A DNA stretch of 64,000 bases from Pseudoalteromonas marina (GCF_000238335.3 NZ_AHCB03000012.1:620001-684000), one strand, 5' to 3'. Shown: positions 18,825 to 28,571, numbered from the stretch's first letter. Numbers and translations: made by a program. Notes: generated by a model from the sequence alone, not told the origin.

Positions 18825-19010
18825 TTATGGATTTTTTAAGTCAGCTCGCGGCTGTGCTAAAATGGCGTTTTTTTCTTCTTGAGAGAGAATGATCCAATCA
18901 AATATTTCTTCATTAGTTCGACCGCACCCAGTGCAATAACCGCTGCGACGTTCACATATGCCTAAACAGTCGCTTTTTAATTTAGATGTGTTTTTATTTG
19001 TTTTTCGCAT
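18825..19010 (-). CDS. DUF1289 small Cys-rich protein
   Basis: 61 residues. The motif CLGICERRSGYCTGCGRTNEEI matches DUF1289, in which four Cys in a C-x3-C-x6-7-C-x2-C array probably bind a metal (zinc or Fe-S; inference). Function unknown. It starts 2 nt after the stop of the upstream lipoprotein gene, so translation is probably coupled. Confidence 0.82.
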   Translation of the reverse strand: MRKTNKNTSKLKSDCLGICERRSGYCTGCGRTNEEIFDWIILSQEEKNAILAQPRADLKNP

Positions 19011-19012
19011 TA

Positions 19013-19543
19013 TTAAAATCCTAACGGTGGAGCAATTTCAAAGCGAGTTGAAAACCCATTACCTTCTTGATTTGTAGACAGTGTAATAACCGGATTTTTA
19101 GTATCAAGTACAAAGGTGCTGTAAATTGAACTAGCTGTTTCTTTTTGGCTTTCAAACCAACCTGTTTTTGATAGGCATTGGCGTAACTGTTCAGCAAGTG
19201 TTTGATGCGAATTTACTGCATGCGTTTGCGCTTTAACAGGTGTTTGGCATTGGTAACTTACTTGCTCAGACTTATTTAAAGTAATTGTACAGGCAGATCC
19301 AATGACATGAGTATTAGTGTGCCATTGGTTTGAAAACGGGTTATTTACTTTATCTGCTTTGATTGAATTAAAGCCAAACTCATAACCATTTATTAGTTTA
19401 TTTATGCTGCTACATTCATCGGATGTGACTGTGGTTTTTGCAGACTGATTCGTTGTAGTAGCTTTGGTTGTAGTCTGATTAGTTTTGCTTGTACAGCCCG
19501 CTAAAATAAACACGATAATAAGAAGGGTAATATAGTTTTTCAT
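19013..19543 (-). CDS. Predicted lipoprotein of unknown function
   Basis: 176 residues with a type II signal peptide and lipobox LAGC (Cys16). A Thr/Ser-rich linker (about 20-42) follows, then a compact domain with three further Cys (SSINKLINGYEFGF, GSACTITL, QLRQCLSKTGWF). I do not recognise the family. Predicted to sit on the periplasmic face of a membrane. Probably in one transcript with the DUF1289 gene downstream (2-nt gap). Confidence 0.7.
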   Translation of the reverse strand: MKNYITLLIIVFILAGCTSKTNQTTTKATTTNQSAKTTVTSDECSSINKLINGYEFGFNSIKADKVNNPFSNQWHTNTHVIGSACTITLNKSEQVSYQCQTPVKAQTHAVNSHQTLAEQLRQCLSKTGWFESQKETASSIYSTFVLDTKNPVITLSTNQEGNGFSTRFEIAPPLGF

Positions 19544-19612
19544 AGTTCACAGTAACCGATAAATTGAGCCGTGCACTATAACACACATCATTTATTCAAC
19601 TAAAAGGGAAAA

Positions 19613-19643
19613 TAAAAAGGCCCATAAAATATGAGCCTCTTTT
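19613..19643. terminator. Terminator at the end of the his operon
   Basis: AGGCCCATA-AAA-TATGAGCCT stem (19618-19638, one wobble) with an A-run on the left and a T-run on the right. It gives a U-tract on the minus strand, 25 nt after the hisIE stop, and a shorter one on the plus strand. Confidence 0.8.
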
Positions 19644-19662
19644 TAATTTACTTTAGCACGCG

Positions 19663-20277
19663 TTATTTATGGCGACCTTGCAGGCATTTTACAACGTCTT
19701 CTAGGGCTAAGCCTTGGCGTTGTAATAATACAGTAAGGTGATAAATTAAATCAGCCGATTCATTAGTAAGCTCATCGTTATCGTGCTTCATTGCGGCAAG
19801 CGCTACTTCTACGCCTTCTTCGCCCACTTTTTGACAGCTACGGCTTAAGTCTTTAGCAAATAATGAAGCGGTGTAGCTTTTTGCTGGGTCGTCGTTTTTA
19901 CGCTCAACAATCACATCTTCTAATTGCGCTAAAAAGCTCAGGCTAGGTTTAGCGTCATCACCAAAGCAGCTTTGTGTGCCTAAGTGACATGTTGGGCCTT
20001 CTGGATTAGCCAGTACTAAAATTGAGTCGTAGTCACAATCGGTATGCACCGATACTACGTTTAAGTAGTTTTCTGATGACTCACCTTTGGTCCATAAACG
20101 TGACTTTGAACGCGAGTAAAAGGTTACTTTGTTACTTTCAAGCGTCACCTTTAGTGCTTCGCTGTTCATAAACCCTTGCATTAAAATAACACCAGAGCGA
20201 GCATCTTGAACAATCGCAGGGATCATTTCGCTTTTAGCAAAATCTACTTGAGTTTGGTTTTGTTGTGTTACTTGCAT
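19663..20277 (-). CDS. hisI: Bifunctional phosphoribosyl-AMP cyclohydrolase / phosphoribosyl-ATP pyrophosphatase
   Basis: 204 residues, steps 2 and 3 of histidine synthesis. The HisI half (about 1-115) has [15 protein letters not shown] and the metal-binding CDYDS plus [11 protein letters not shown] cysteines. The HisE half (about 116-204) has the MazG-like signature [11 protein letters not shown] and ESADLIYHL. Last gene of the operon; its start overlaps the end of hisF by 10 nt. Confidence 0.95.
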   Translation of the reverse strand: MQVTQQNQTQVDFAKSEMIPAIVQDARSGVILMQGFMNSEALKVTLESNKVTFYSRSKSRLWTKGESSENYLNVVSVHTDCDYDSILVLANPEGPTCHLGTQSCFGDDAKPSLSFLAQLEDVIVERKNDDPAKSYTASLFAKDLSRSCQKVGEEGVEVALAAMKHDNDELTNESADLIYHLTVLLQRQGLALEDVVKCLQGRHK

Positions 20278-21047
20278 AGTCTTGCTGCCACTTGGTTATC
20301 GGTTAAAAATTGTTTTAATTCGCCAATGTTAATCACATTTTTGTGAAAAACGCTTGCTGCTAATGCGCCGTCGACTTCGCTTTGTTTAAATACATCAACA
20401 AAGTCTTGCATACTGCCTGCACCGCCTGATGCGATTAAAGGAATATTACATAATGCGCGCATTTTACTTAGCTGCTCATTGTCGTAACCGTTACGTACGC
20501 CATCTTGGTTCATACAGTTTAAAACAATCTCGCCTGCGCCTAAGTCTTGTACGCGTTTAACCCATTCCTCGGTTTTATAACGTGTACGGCTTGATGCATT
20601 AGGATCGCCGGTTAATTGATACACTAAATACTCGCCGGTCACCTCATCGTAAAAGCTATCAATACCTACAACAACACATTGCTTACCAAATTCATCATGT
20701 AGCTCTTTTATAAGCTCAGGGCGGGCAATAGCGGGGCTGTTAATACTTATTTTGTCAGCGCCACGCTCTAGTACACGTGCTGCATCGGCTACCGATTTAA
20801 TGCCGCCAGCCACACAAAATGGAATATCGATGTGGCGGGCAATACTCTCTACCCAATTTACATCAAGTAGGCGTTTTTCAACACTTGCGCTGATTTCGTA
20901 AAAAACCAGTTCATCGGCACCGGCATCGCTGTAGGCTTTTGCCATTGTTAAAATATCGCCAACAACTTCATGGCCTTTAAATTTAACGCCTTTTACTACT
21001 TGGCCGTCTTTTACATCTAAACACGGGATTATGCGTTTTGATAACAT
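20268..21047 (-). CDS. hisF: Imidazole glycerol phosphate synthase, cyclase subunit
   Basis: 259-residue (beta-alpha)8 barrel that with HisH makes imidazole glycerol phosphate and AICAR. Both catalytic aspartates are visible: Asp11 in [10 protein letters not shown] and the one in VVGIDSFYD. Phosphate-binding loops GGIKSV and SGGAGS are present. Odd point: the segment usually FYDITAS reads FYEISAS, replacing a strongly conserved Asp by Glu. Overlaps hisA by 19 nt and hisI by 10 nt. Confidence 0.95.
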   Translation of the reverse strand: MLSKRIIPCLDVKDGQVVKGVKFKGHEVVGDILTMAKAYSDAGADELVFYEISASVEKRLLDVNWVESIARHIDIPFCVAGGIKSVADAARVLERGADKISINSPAIARPELIKELHDEFGKQCVVVGIDSFYDEVTGEYLVYQLTGDPNASSRTRYKTEEWVKRVQDLGAGEIVLNCMNQDGVRNGYDNEQLSKMRALCNIPLIASGGAGSMQDFVDVFKQSEVDGALAASVFHKNVINIGELKQFLTDNQVAARLCK

Positions 21048-21763
21048 GCCAACGCCTCCTCAACACTAAATGCGCCATCGAGTAGTGACTTACCTAAAAT
21101 AACGCCACCTACGCCCAGCTCTTTAAGCTTTTTAATGTCATCAAGTGAGCTTACGCCGCCCGAAGCTTGCACTTTAATGCTGCTGTTATGGCGAGTTAAA
21201 TCTTCGTAAAGCTCAAACGATGGGCCAGTCATGGTGCCATCTTTACTGATGTCCGTACATAAAAAGTCAATAACACCCAAGCTTACATAAAAATCTACAA
21301 GTTCAAGTAAACCAAACTCAGATTCACTTAACCAACCATGGGTAGCAGGTGCCCAGCCCGTGGCTGTTTTATTTACATCAAGAGCAATAACAAAGTGCTC
21401 GGCGCCAAATTGTTCAATCCAGGCTTTTACTTGCTCGCGCTTTTCTACCGCCATAGAACCAATAACAACTTGGTTAGCACCGGCTTTTAGCCAATCGCTT
21501 ACATCTTGCTCTGAGCGAATACCGCCGCCCACTTGGTACGGTACGTTAAGCGCTTTAGTTGCAGCTTGAATATGTTGCCACTGTTTTTTACTTGGATCGC
21601 GTGCGCCTTCTAAATCTACAAGGTGCAATTTACCTGCGCCGCTGTCGGCGTATTCTTTTAAACGTGCACCAAGCTCAAAAGGGTAAAACTGAGCGGTGTC
21701 GTACTTACCTTGGTATAAACGAACAATTTGATTTTGTAATACGTCTAATGCTGGAATAATCAC
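21029..21763 (-). CDS. hisA: ProFAR isomerase
   Basis: 244-residue (beta-alpha)8 barrel, step 4 of histidine synthesis (Amadori isomerisation of ProFAR to PRFAR). Asp7 in MIIPALDVL and the second catalytic Asp in [11 protein letters not shown] are present, as are phosphate loops VGGGIRS and ASGGVSS. It begins 33 nt after hisH, the largest gap between the eight structural genes. Confidence 0.95.
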   Translation of the reverse strand: MIIPALDVLQNQIVRLYQGKYDTAQFYPFELGARLKEYADSGAGKLHLVDLEGARDPSKKQWQHIQAATKALNVPYQVGGGIRSEQDVSDWLKAGANQVVIGSMAVEKREQVKAWIEQFGAEHFVIALDVNKTATGWAPATHGWLSESEFGLLELVDFYVSLGVIDFLCTDISKDGTMTGPSFELYEDLTRHNSSIKVQASGGVSSLDDIKKLKELGVGGVILGKSLLDGAFSVEEALACYQNA

Positions 21764-21796
21764 AAATAATCTCTTTATTGTTGGTTAATGGGCCGT

Positions 21797-22387
21797 TTAT
21801 AACTGCCAATCAACAAAATTTTGTAATAAACGTGTGCCTACTTTTGCACTGCGCTCTGGGTGAAACTGCATGCCCGCGTAGTTGTCTTTTGCAACTATGG
21901 CTGAAAAGGTTTGGCCGTATTCGCCGCTTACAAGTGTTGCATCGTTTACGGTGTGCGCAAAGCTATGTACAAAGTACACTTGCTCGTCTTGTGTTAAGCC
22001 TTTGGTAAGTGCATGCTCTTTATTTACGCTTAAGTTATTCCAACCCATATGCGGCGATGTTAAATTGCCAACATCAAGGGCCTTTACTTGGCCTGGTATT
22101 TTACCTAAGCATTGAACGTTACCTTCTTCGGTGCTTTCGCACAGTAACTGCATACCTAAGCAAATACCCATAAGAGGGCGCTGGTATTCATTTATAGCTT
22201 GTTGCCAGCCGTTATCTACTAAACGCTTCATGGCAACAGATGCATGTCCAACGCCTGGTAATATAGCACGCTCAAAGCCGGCTAATTGCTCTGGCGAGGT
22301 AATGACCGTTGGCGTTTGACCTAAGCGTTCAAACGCAAAACGAACTGAATTTATATTGGCACACCCGGTATTAATTATGGCAATCAT
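21797..22387 (-). CDS. hisH: Imidazole glycerol phosphate synthase, glutamine amidotransferase subunit
   Basis: 196 residues from the ATG at 22387. It is chosen over the ATG two codons earlier because AAGGG then stands 6 nt away, giving a 4-nt ATGA overlap with the hisB stop. Class I amidotransferase triad: Cys in MGICLGMQLL, and His-x-Glu in QFHPERSAK. It supplies ammonia from glutamine to HisF. Confidence 0.95.
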   Translation of the reverse strand: MIAIINTGCANINSVRFAFERLGQTPTVITSPEQLAGFERAILPGVGHASVAMKRLVDNGWQQAINEYQRPLMGICLGMQLLCESTEEGNVQCLGKIPGQVKALDVGNLTSPHMGWNNLSVNKEHALTKGLTQDEQVYFVHSFAHTVNDATLVSGEYGQTFSAIVAKDNYAGMQFHPERSAKVGTRLLQNFVDWQL

Positions 22388-23445
22388 AAACATCCCTTAG
22401 AGCTGGCTGTTTGTTGGGTCGTGTCTTGTGCTACTGCCATACGAAGGGCACGTGAAAATGCTTTAAATAAGCCTTCTACTTGGTGATGACAGTTACCGTC
22501 GCTCACCGATAAAATAAGGCTAATAGCGGCATTATCGCTTAAGCTTTTGAAAAAGTGCTCAACCATTTGTACGTCTAAATCGCCGGCTTTTTCGCGGCTA
22601 AAGTTAGCGTTTAATACAAATGAAGCGCGGCCCGATAAATCAATTTGTGCTTCAGCTTTACACTCATCCATAGGTAGCGCAAAACCATAGCGCGCTATTT
22701 GCGATTTAGTGCCAAGCGCTTGTTTAAGCGCAACACCTAGGGCAATACCTATGTCTTCAACAAGGTGGTGCTCGTCTATGTGTAAATCGCCTTTCGCTTT
22801 AATATTTAGACCAATGTTGGCGTGGGTGCGAATTTGATCAAGCATATGATCAAAAAAGCCAAGGCCTGTTTCAATGCTACCGTTTTTAGTTTGATCTAGG
22901 TTTATGGCTACATCAATTTGGGTTTCTTTGGTGTTACGCGTAACACGGCCTTCGCGATTGGCAGTTGTAAGCTTTGTAACAATGGCAGGCCAGCTGCCAT
23001 CATACAAAATGCCTTCACAACATAAATTTTGAGCAAGGCCAATATCGGTTTGGCGATCGCCAATTACATATGAACGTGCTAAATCAACTTTGCCAGAGCG
23101 CATAAGTTCAGTTAATAAACCTGTTTTAGGTTTACGGCAATCACAGTTTTGCTCGTCAAAGTGTGGACAAATTAATACTTCATCAAAGCTAATGCCTTGG
23201 CTTTGCATTATATCCATCATTTTATCTTGAGCTATGTCAAAGTCAGCAGTCGGGAAGCTGTCTGTGCCTAAGCCATCTTGATTCGATACCATTACTAAGC
23301 GGTACCCTGCGGCTTGTAACTGTAATAAAGCCGGGATAACACCAGGTAAAAACGCTAATTTTTCTAGGCTGTCTACCTGTTTGTCGGTGATTGGCTCTTC
23401 AATTATGGTGCCGTCACGGTCAATAAATAAATAGGGGTTACTCAT
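22384..23445 (-). CDS. hisB: Bifunctional histidinol-phosphatase / imidazoleglycerol-phosphate dehydratase
   Basis: 353 residues, the enterobacterial-type fusion. The HAD phosphatase half (about 1-165) has the nucleophile motif DRDGT and a zinc loop (CPHFDEQNCDCRKP). The dehydratase half (about 166-353) has metal-binding His pairs in DEHHLVEDIG, GFFDHMLDQ, EHFFKSL and CHHQVEGLFKA. Steps 6 and 8 of the pathway. Overlaps hisC by 4 nt. Confidence 0.95.
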   Translation of the reverse strand: MSNPYLFIDRDGTIIEEPITDKQVDSLEKLAFLPGVIPALLQLQAAGYRLVMVSNQDGLGTDSFPTADFDIAQDKMMDIMQSQGISFDEVLICPHFDEQNCDCRKPKTGLLTELMRSGKVDLARSYVIGDRQTDIGLAQNLCCEGILYDGSWPAIVTKLTTANREGRVTRNTKETQIDVAINLDQTKNGSIETGLGFFDHMLDQIRTHANIGLNIKAKGDLHIDEHHLVEDIGIALGVALKQALGTKSQIARYGFALPMDECKAEAQIDLSGRASFVLNANFSREKAGDLDVQMVEHFFKSLSDNAAISLILSVSDGNCHHQVEGLFKAFSRALRMAVAQDTTQQTASSKGCL

Positions 23446-24551
23446 GATACTTCTTGTCCTGATAAAAGAGGTGAGGTTGCTGGCTTATCAAGGCCATCTA
23501 ACCAAATTTTTACTTGCTCAAGTTCTTGCTCATTACCAATGGAGATACGTAGCCAATCGTCTTCACCGTATAGGGTAAACGCGCGCATCACTAAGCCTTG
23601 TTCAAGTGCTGCTTTAAAGTAGTTTTTGTCGGCTAATTTTAAGGTAACAAAGTTACCTTCACCAGTTAGAATTTTTAATGCAGCAGGGGATGCGTTTAAC
23701 CACTGTACAAGTTTAGCTTTTAAACTATTTAAAATACTCACTTGGCGGCGCATTGATGTAATTGCATCAGGCGCTATGGCTTGTGCTGCAATACTTGCTA
23801 CCACACCCGATACCGGATACGGCGCAATCACTTTACGAATAGGTGCAAGTACACTTTCTTGTGCAAGTGTAAAACCGGTTCTTAACCCTGCAAGCGCAAA
23901 CGCTTTAGATAAAGTGCGCAGTACCACTACATTACTATATTCGTTAATCAGCGCTGTAGCACTTTGCTCAGGGCAAAATTCAATATAGGCTTCATCAACA
24001 ATAACTAAGGCCTTACCGGCAAGCGCTGTTGCCAGTGCTTTTATTTTTTCAAGGGGGGTTAAGCTACCGGTTGGGTTATTTGGATTACAAATAAACACCA
24101 GTTTTGAGCTGCCCACTGCCTCAACTATTTCATCAACACTGCCATCAAGTAATAACGCTTGGGTTAAGCCATTGATAGCAACGTTGTGCGTATCAGCGGT
24201 TACTTTGTACATACCGTAAGTTGGCAAAAATAACGCAATGCTGTCTTTTGCAGGTTCGCAGTAGGTGCGTACTAAAAGCTCAATGCCTTCATCGGCGCCG
24301 CGCGTCATTAATACGTTTTCGCTTTCAAGCTCTGCATACGCAGCATAACGGTCAATAACCAGTTGCGGCTGTGGGTCTGGGTAGCGATTTAAATCTTCAA
24401 TACTCAGCTCAATATTTTTAGCGTACGGGCTTTCATTGGCATTTAACCACGTTGACCCTGTTAGCTTTTCACTTTTAGCAGAGCTGTAGGCAGCAAGAGC
24501 TGCAATATTTTGTGGTAATAAGCTAGTCGCTTGTGCGCTCTCATTGCTCAT
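23442..24551 (-). CDS. hisC: Histidinol-phosphate aminotransferase
   Basis: 369-residue fold type I PLP aminotransferase, step 7 of the pathway. Visible: NANESPY near the start, the NPNNPTG loop, DEAYIEF binding the PLP nitrogen, and the PLP lysine in RTLSKAFALAGLRTG. Overlaps hisD by 11 nt and hisB by 4 nt, implying coupled translation. Confidence 0.95.
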   Translation of the reverse strand: MSNESAQATSLLPQNIAALAAYSSAKSEKLTGSTWLNANESPYAKNIELSIEDLNRYPDPQPQLVIDRYAAYAELESENVLMTRGADEGIELLVRTYCEPAKDSIALFLPTYGMYKVTADTHNVAINGLTQALLLDGSVDEIVEAVGSSKLVFICNPNNPTGSLTPLEKIKALATALAGKALVIVDEAYIEFCPEQSATALINEYSNVVVLRTLSKAFALAGLRTGFTLAQESVLAPIRKVIAPYPVSGVVASIAAQAIAPDAITSMRRQVSILNSLKAKLVQWLNASPAALKILTGEGNFVTLKLADKNYFKAALEQGLVMRAFTLYGEDDWLRISIGNEQELEQVKIWLDGLDKPATSPLLSGQEVS

Positions 24552-25842
24552 TTTTAATTGCCTCTAAACGAATTGAAACCGCATTTGCGTGTGCATCAAG
24601 GCCTTCTGCATCTGCTAGTGGCAAAATAGCTTTTGACAGCTGTGTTAGGCCACTTTTACTTATAGTTTGTACTGTGTAAGTGCGGAAAAAATCAAGCAAG
24701 TTTAAGCTTGAATAAGTTGCACTATAACCGTAGGTAGGTAACACGTGGTTAGTACCCGATGCGTAATCGCCCGCTGATTCTGGCGTGTAGTCGCCAACAA
24801 ATACCGAGCCTGCATTTTTTACTTTATCTAAGTAAGGTGTTGAATCTGCTAATTGCAAAATTAAGTGCTCAGGGCCATATCGCGCTGATACATCAAATGC
24901 TTGCTCAACAGAGTCCACTAAAATAAGTGATGAATTAGCCAGAGCTTGCTCGGCTGTATCTTTACGGCTTAATTTAGCAAGCTGGCGTGTAAGTGCCTGC
25001 TGCGTTTGCTTAATGGTACTTTCGCTGTTACACAATAAAATAACTTGCGAGTCTGCGCCGTGCTCAGCTTGCGAGAGTAAATCTGCGGCTATAAATTCTG
25101 GGTTTGCACGCTCATCTGCTATTACTAACACTTCAGAGGGGCCTGCTGGCATATCGATTGCCATACCAGGAATTGTTTGCGCAACAAGCTGTTTTGCCAT
25201 CGTTACAAAGCTATTACCTGGGCCAAAAATTTTGTTCACTTTAGGCACTGATTCAGTGCCGTAGGCCATTGCGGCAATTGCACCTGCGCCACCACTTTCA
25301 ATTAAAGTTGTAATGCCACATAACTTAGCTGCATATAATATCGCAGGGTTAATGCTTTCATCACCTTGCACAGGGGTTGCAAGTACGACGGTTTTAGCAC
25401 CACTTAATTGTGCAAGTACACCTTGCATAATAACCGATGATGGCAGTGGAGCACTACCACCAGGTACATAAATGCCCACAGCTTCGATGGCCTGATATTT
25501 CAGTTCACATTCAACGCCAGGTTGGGTTGATAACTTAATATCTTTAGGCAATTGCGCTTCGTGAAAACGTTTAACGTTTGCATAAGCGGTGTCAATTGCG
25601 TATTTAAGCTCTGCGCTTAGTGCCTGCTCTGATGCGTTTATTTCATCAAGCGGTACACGTAAACGAGGGTTAGCTCTATTATCAAACTTTTTAGCCATAT
25701 CAAGTAAGGCTATATCGCCTTGCTCTTTCACATCGCTCATAATTGTTTGGCATATTGCTTCAACCTTTGCGCTGGCAGAAACCGCAGGGCGCATTAGCGC
25801 CGCTGCTTGTACTTGTGAAGATTCCTCATTCCAACGAAGCAT
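24541..25842 (-). CDS. hisD: Histidinol dehydrogenase
   Basis: 433 residues; zinc-dependent NAD enzyme that oxidises histidinol to histidine in two steps. Signature IDMPAGPSEVLVIAD and catalytic GPEHLIL are present, as is GSVFVGDYTPESAGDYASG containing zinc ligands. It starts 5 nt after hisG. Length and motifs are normal for the family. Confidence 0.95.
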   Translation of the reverse strand: MLRWNEESSQVQAAALMRPAVSASAKVEAICQTIMSDVKEQGDIALLDMAKKFDNRANPRLRVPLDEINASEQALSAELKYAIDTAYANVKRFHEAQLPKDIKLSTQPGVECELKYQAIEAVGIYVPGGSAPLPSSVIMQGVLAQLSGAKTVVLATPVQGDESINPAILYAAKLCGITTLIESGGAGAIAAMAYGTESVPKVNKIFGPGNSFVTMAKQLVAQTIPGMAIDMPAGPSEVLVIADERANPEFIAADLLSQAEHGADSQVILLCNSESTIKQTQQALTRQLAKLSRKDTAEQALANSSLILVDSVEQAFDVSARYGPEHLILQLADSTPYLDKVKNAGSVFVGDYTPESAGDYASGTNHVLPTYGYSATYSSLNLLDFFRTYTVQTISKSGLTQLSKAILPLADAEGLDAHANAVSIRLEAIKNEQ

Positions 25843-25847
25843 GGTAC

Positions 25848-26747
25848 TTACTCCATCATTTTTTCAATTGGCATTACTAAAATAGAGTTAGCGCCTAGGG
25901 CTTTAAGCTGCTCCATTGTTTCCCAAAATAATGTTTCGCTGCTTACCATGTGAAGCGCTACGTACTCTTCGTTACCAGCAAGTGCAAGTAGAGTAGGTTG
26001 GCCAGAGCCTGGTAAAATTTCGCAAATTTCATCAAGTTTAGTTTTTGGCGCGTGTAGCATAATGTATTTGCTTTCTTTAGCTTGTTTAACACCACGAAGG
26101 CGCGGCATAAGCTTATTGATTAGCGCTAGTTTGTCTTCATCTTGCAGGTCTTTATTTTGAATTAAACACGCGTTTGATTCTAAAATTGTATCACCTTGAA
26201 TCAAGCCGTTCGCTTCAAGCGTTGCACCGGTAGAAACTAAATCACAAATTGCATCTGAAAGACCGGCACGTGGGGCTACTTCTACTGAGCCTGTAAGCAT
26301 TACAGTGCTTGCATTAATGCCCTCGCGCTTTAACCACTGCGTTAATATTTCTGGGTAGGTTGTTGCAATACGTTTGCCTTCAAACCAGCTTTTATCACGT
26401 GGGCCAAGCTCTTGTGGCCATGCAAGTGCAAGGCGGCAGTAACCAAAGTCTAGTTTTGCTAGTTTGCTAACTTCGCTTGGTACACCTTGGCGTTCACGTT
26501 CGGCTTGTACTTCTACTAGTACGTTTTCGCCAACAATACCTAAATCACAAACACCGTCCATTACTAAGCCCGGAATATCGTCATCGCGCACACGAAGTAC
26601 GTCAATTGGCATATTGGTTGAGTGTGCAATTAAGCGTTGTTCACGTAGGTTTAATTTTACGCCTAGTTGCTTTAGTAAATCTTGACAATCTTTAGACAGG
26701 CGACCGCCTTTTTGGATGGCGATACGTAGACGATTTGTGTTACTCAT
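25848..26747 (-). CDS. hisG: ATP phosphoribosyltransferase, long form
   Basis: 299 residues, the committed step of histidine synthesis. The long form carries its own C-terminal ACT-like regulatory domain (about 225-299), so histidine feedback inhibition is expected and HisZ is not needed. The PRPP/phosphate segment [14 protein letters not shown] and the start [12 protein letters not shown] are clear. First structural gene; AAAGGA precedes the ATG, immediately downstream of the attenuator. Confidence 0.95.
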   Translation of the reverse strand: MSNTNRLRIAIQKGGRLSKDCQDLLKQLGVKLNLREQRLIAHSTNMPIDVLRVRDDDIPGLVMDGVCDLGIVGENVLVEVQAERERQGVPSEVSKLAKLDFGYCRLALAWPQELGPRDKSWFEGKRIATTYPEILTQWLKREGINASTVMLTGSVEVAPRAGLSDAICDLVSTGATLEANGLIQGDTILESNACLIQNKDLQDEDKLALINKLMPRLRGVKQAKESKYIMLHAPKTKLDEICEILPGSGQPTLLALAGNEEYVALHMVSSETLFWETMEQLKALGANSILVMPIEKMME

Positions 26748-26774
26748 TATTCATTTTCCTTTAATTTAAAAACT

Positions 26775-26799
26775 AAAAACCCCGAGGGGAACCTCAGGG
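26775..26799 (-). terminator. his attenuator terminator (E:F hairpin)
   Basis: On the transcribed strand CCCTGAGG-TTCC-CCTCGGGG (8-bp stem with one G-U pair) is followed by TTTTT, between the leader peptide and hisG. The 5' arm can instead pair with segment D (26830-26838), giving the antiterminated form. Confidence 0.9.
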
Positions 26800-26915
26800 C
26801 GAAAATGAATCAATGTGTTATGAATCGCCAGAGGTTCCTTTTAGGAATAACCTCTCAGCGAAAGACCTGACAGGTTATTCCGGTGAATGGTGGTGATGAT
26901 GTACTGTTGTCAGGT
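26788..26915 (-). promoter_or_regulatory. his attenuator: alternative pairing segments A-E
   Basis: Segments in transcript order: A (26915-26908, ACCTGACA, inside leader codons 4-7); B (26881-26865, GGAATAACC joined to TGTCAGGT); C (26853-26844, AGGTTATTCC); D (26838-26830, GGAACCTCT); E (26795-26788, GAGGTTCC). A pairs with the 3' half of B, C with D, and E with F, giving termination. If a ribosome stalls on the His codons and covers A, the 5' half of B pairs perfectly with C over 10 bp. D then pairs with E, opening the terminator. This is the E. coli/Salmonella his logic. Confidence 0.88.
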
Positions 26916-26925
26916 TTAAGCGCAT
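26875..26925 (-). CDS. hisL: his operon leader peptide
   Basis: 16 codons: MRLNLTTVHHHHHSPE, with five consecutive His codons. AAAGGAAATAAA precedes the ATG. It is a sensor of charged tRNA-His, not a functional protein: shortage stalls the ribosome on the His run and favours transcription into hisG. Its stop codon lies inside pairing segment B. Confidence 0.95.
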   Translation of the reverse strand: MRLNLTTVHHHHHSPE

Positions 26926-26993
26926 TTTATTTCCTTTGTGCTGCTCGTTACTAACGTAACGCTCAACAAATATCTGTTTTAATAAATTTCGCG

Positions 26994-26999
26994 ATTATA
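26994..26999 (-). promoter_or_regulatory. Probable -10 of the his promoter
   Basis: A perfect TATAAT on the minus strand about 70 nt before hisL. The hexamer 17 nt upstream (CATTGT) is a poor -35; TTGTGA at 15 nt is an alternative. The true start is therefore uncertain. Confidence 0.4.
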
Positions 27000-27154
27000 A
27001 AAACATATTATGCATCACAATGGCAAGTGTTTTTTAAGCTTAATTAAAGCATATCTTATAACTGCCGATACTATAGATGTAACTGAATTAGTTTGTATTA
27101 TATCAGCTGGTTGATTTTTGCTCATAACTAGGCTTTGGCTTTAAGGATTTATAA

Positions 27155-27403
27155 ATGGATATAATGATCCCTTATTTGGGTAGAATAACGCGGCTGTCGC
27201 TTGAATCTAAAGGTGCATTCCATATTGCAGGTGTGCAAAGTAGCGCTGCGAGTGAAAAAGTGGAACTTGAAAACAAAAAAAAGAGAGAATTACAGAAAAA
27301 GAAAAAACTAAACGGTTTAAGTGACGAGACTCAACCACCAACCCATAAAAAAAGCGTTAATAAAGATGACGATGGTATTGAGCATTTAGACACATGGGCA
27401 TAA
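27155..27403 (+). CDS. Small basic-acidic protein of unknown function
   Basis: 82 residues; AAGGA stands 8 nt before the ATG. The N-terminal part (MDIMIPYLGRITRLSLESKG) is moderately hydrophobic. The centre is very Lys-rich (residues 42-54, EN-KKK-RE and KKKKL) and the end is acidic (DDDGIEHLDTWA). No signal peptide or known domain. It stands alone between the his leader and a convergent AraC-type gene. Not recognised. The ribosome-binding site and non-random composition argue that it is real. Confidence 0.5.
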   Translation: MDIMIPYLGRITRLSLESKGAFHIAGVQSSAASEKVELENKKKRELQKKKKLNGLSDETQPPTHKKSVNKDDDGIEHLDTWA

Positions 27404-27425
27404 ATGCTCATAAAATTAAAACTTG

Positions 27426-28376
27426 TTATTCATTTTTACGCCACTTTGCGGGTGTTAGCCCTGTGTTTTTTTTAAACAGGCGGGTGAAGAAACTGCTGTT
27501 TTCGTAGCCTACGTTAATTGATATTTCGTTTACGGTTTTATCTGTAGACAGTAACAGTTTTTTAGCTTTGTCTATTCTCACTTCTTGCACGTACCTATTT
27601 ATAGATATACCGGTTGCTTGCGTAAATCGCCTCTTTAAATTGCGCTCACTAAAATTAAAGTATTTTGCTAACTCAACGATTGTGATTACGCTGCTTGAGT
27701 GATTATAAATCCAGTCTTGCACTTCACTAATTTTTTCGTCTCTGTGGCTACTATATTTTGGTAATGCAAAATTTAACTTACCAGAGTCAGAAATAAGTAA
27801 ATGTGTGGCACATTGCTGGGAAAAGCGATCGCCCTTGTCTTTTGCAACTATTTCTAGTAGTACACTTATTCCCGCCTCAAAAGAGCCCGTTGTATAGATA
27901 CTTCCCATTTTTAAATACGATTTATGATTAATAAACTGGCAGTCGGGAAATAGTTTACTCAATGGTTTAACCAAACTCCAATGAGTTGCAATGGCTGTTT
28001 TATTTAACTCGCCTGTGGCGGCTAAAAAATAAGAACCAGTGCTTAAGCTGAGAATAGACGTACTACTATTGATTTTAGGTATTAACCATTCAATTATTAA
28101 TATACTGCTAGAGGGCATACTCTTTAATTTAGAGCCCTCAATTGGTGGAATAATCACTAAATCATACGGTTTGTCAGAAAGCGAATTATCGGCAACAACA
28201 ATTGAATTACTTGAGCTTGTTATAGGTGCACCGTCTGTCGTAACTATTTCTACGTTATAACTTTGAGGTAATAAATAATGCGAGTCGAGTAACGAAACAA
28301 TGGTAAAAAAGTCTTTAGCTAATAATACGCTGACTGCCCAGCATCCCTCGTAGGCAATAATTGCTATATTTTTCAT
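27426..28376 (-). CDS. AraC-family regulator with DJ-1/PfpI-like sensor domain
   Basis: 316 residues. The N-terminal DJ-1/PfpI-like domain (about 1-195) resembles FtrA/GlxA-type regulators; the nucleophile elbow reads LSTGSYFLAATG with no Cys, so it is a ligand-sensing rather than catalytic domain. The C-terminal AraC double helix-turn-helix (about 215-314) has LAKYFNFSERNLKRRF and ISINVGYENSSFFTRLFKKNTG. It is divergent from the transglutaminase-like gene across 195 nt, which makes that gene a plausible target. Ligand unknown. Confidence 0.88.
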   Translation of the reverse strand: MKNIAIIAYEGCWAVSVLLAKDFFTIVSLLDSHYLLPQSYNVEIVTTDGAPITSSSNSIVVADNSLSDKPYDLVIIPPIEGSKLKSMPSSSILIIEWLIPKINSSTSILSLSTGSYFLAATGELNKTAIATHWSLVKPLSKLFPDCQFINHKSYLKMGSIYTTGSFEAGISVLLEIVAKDKGDRFSQQCATHLLISDSGKLNFALPKYSSHRDEKISEVQDWIYNHSSSVITIVELAKYFNFSERNLKRRFTQATGISINRYVQEVRIDKAKKLLLSTDKTVNEISINVGYENSSFFTRLFKKNTGLTPAKWRKNE

Positions 28377-28571
28377 AATTTAATTTGGCCCAATCGGACT
28401 GTTAAAAGTACCCGTGAAGACATATTATTTTAATCTTTGTAAAAGTAACATTAAAACCTACTTTAAATAGCGGTTATTTTTTAAGTGATTGTTTTAAAGT
28501 TGTTTTGTTTCATATTAAATGCATTTTAAATATTTTAATTTATAAAAATCAGAGTCACAAAGGGGAATGGT

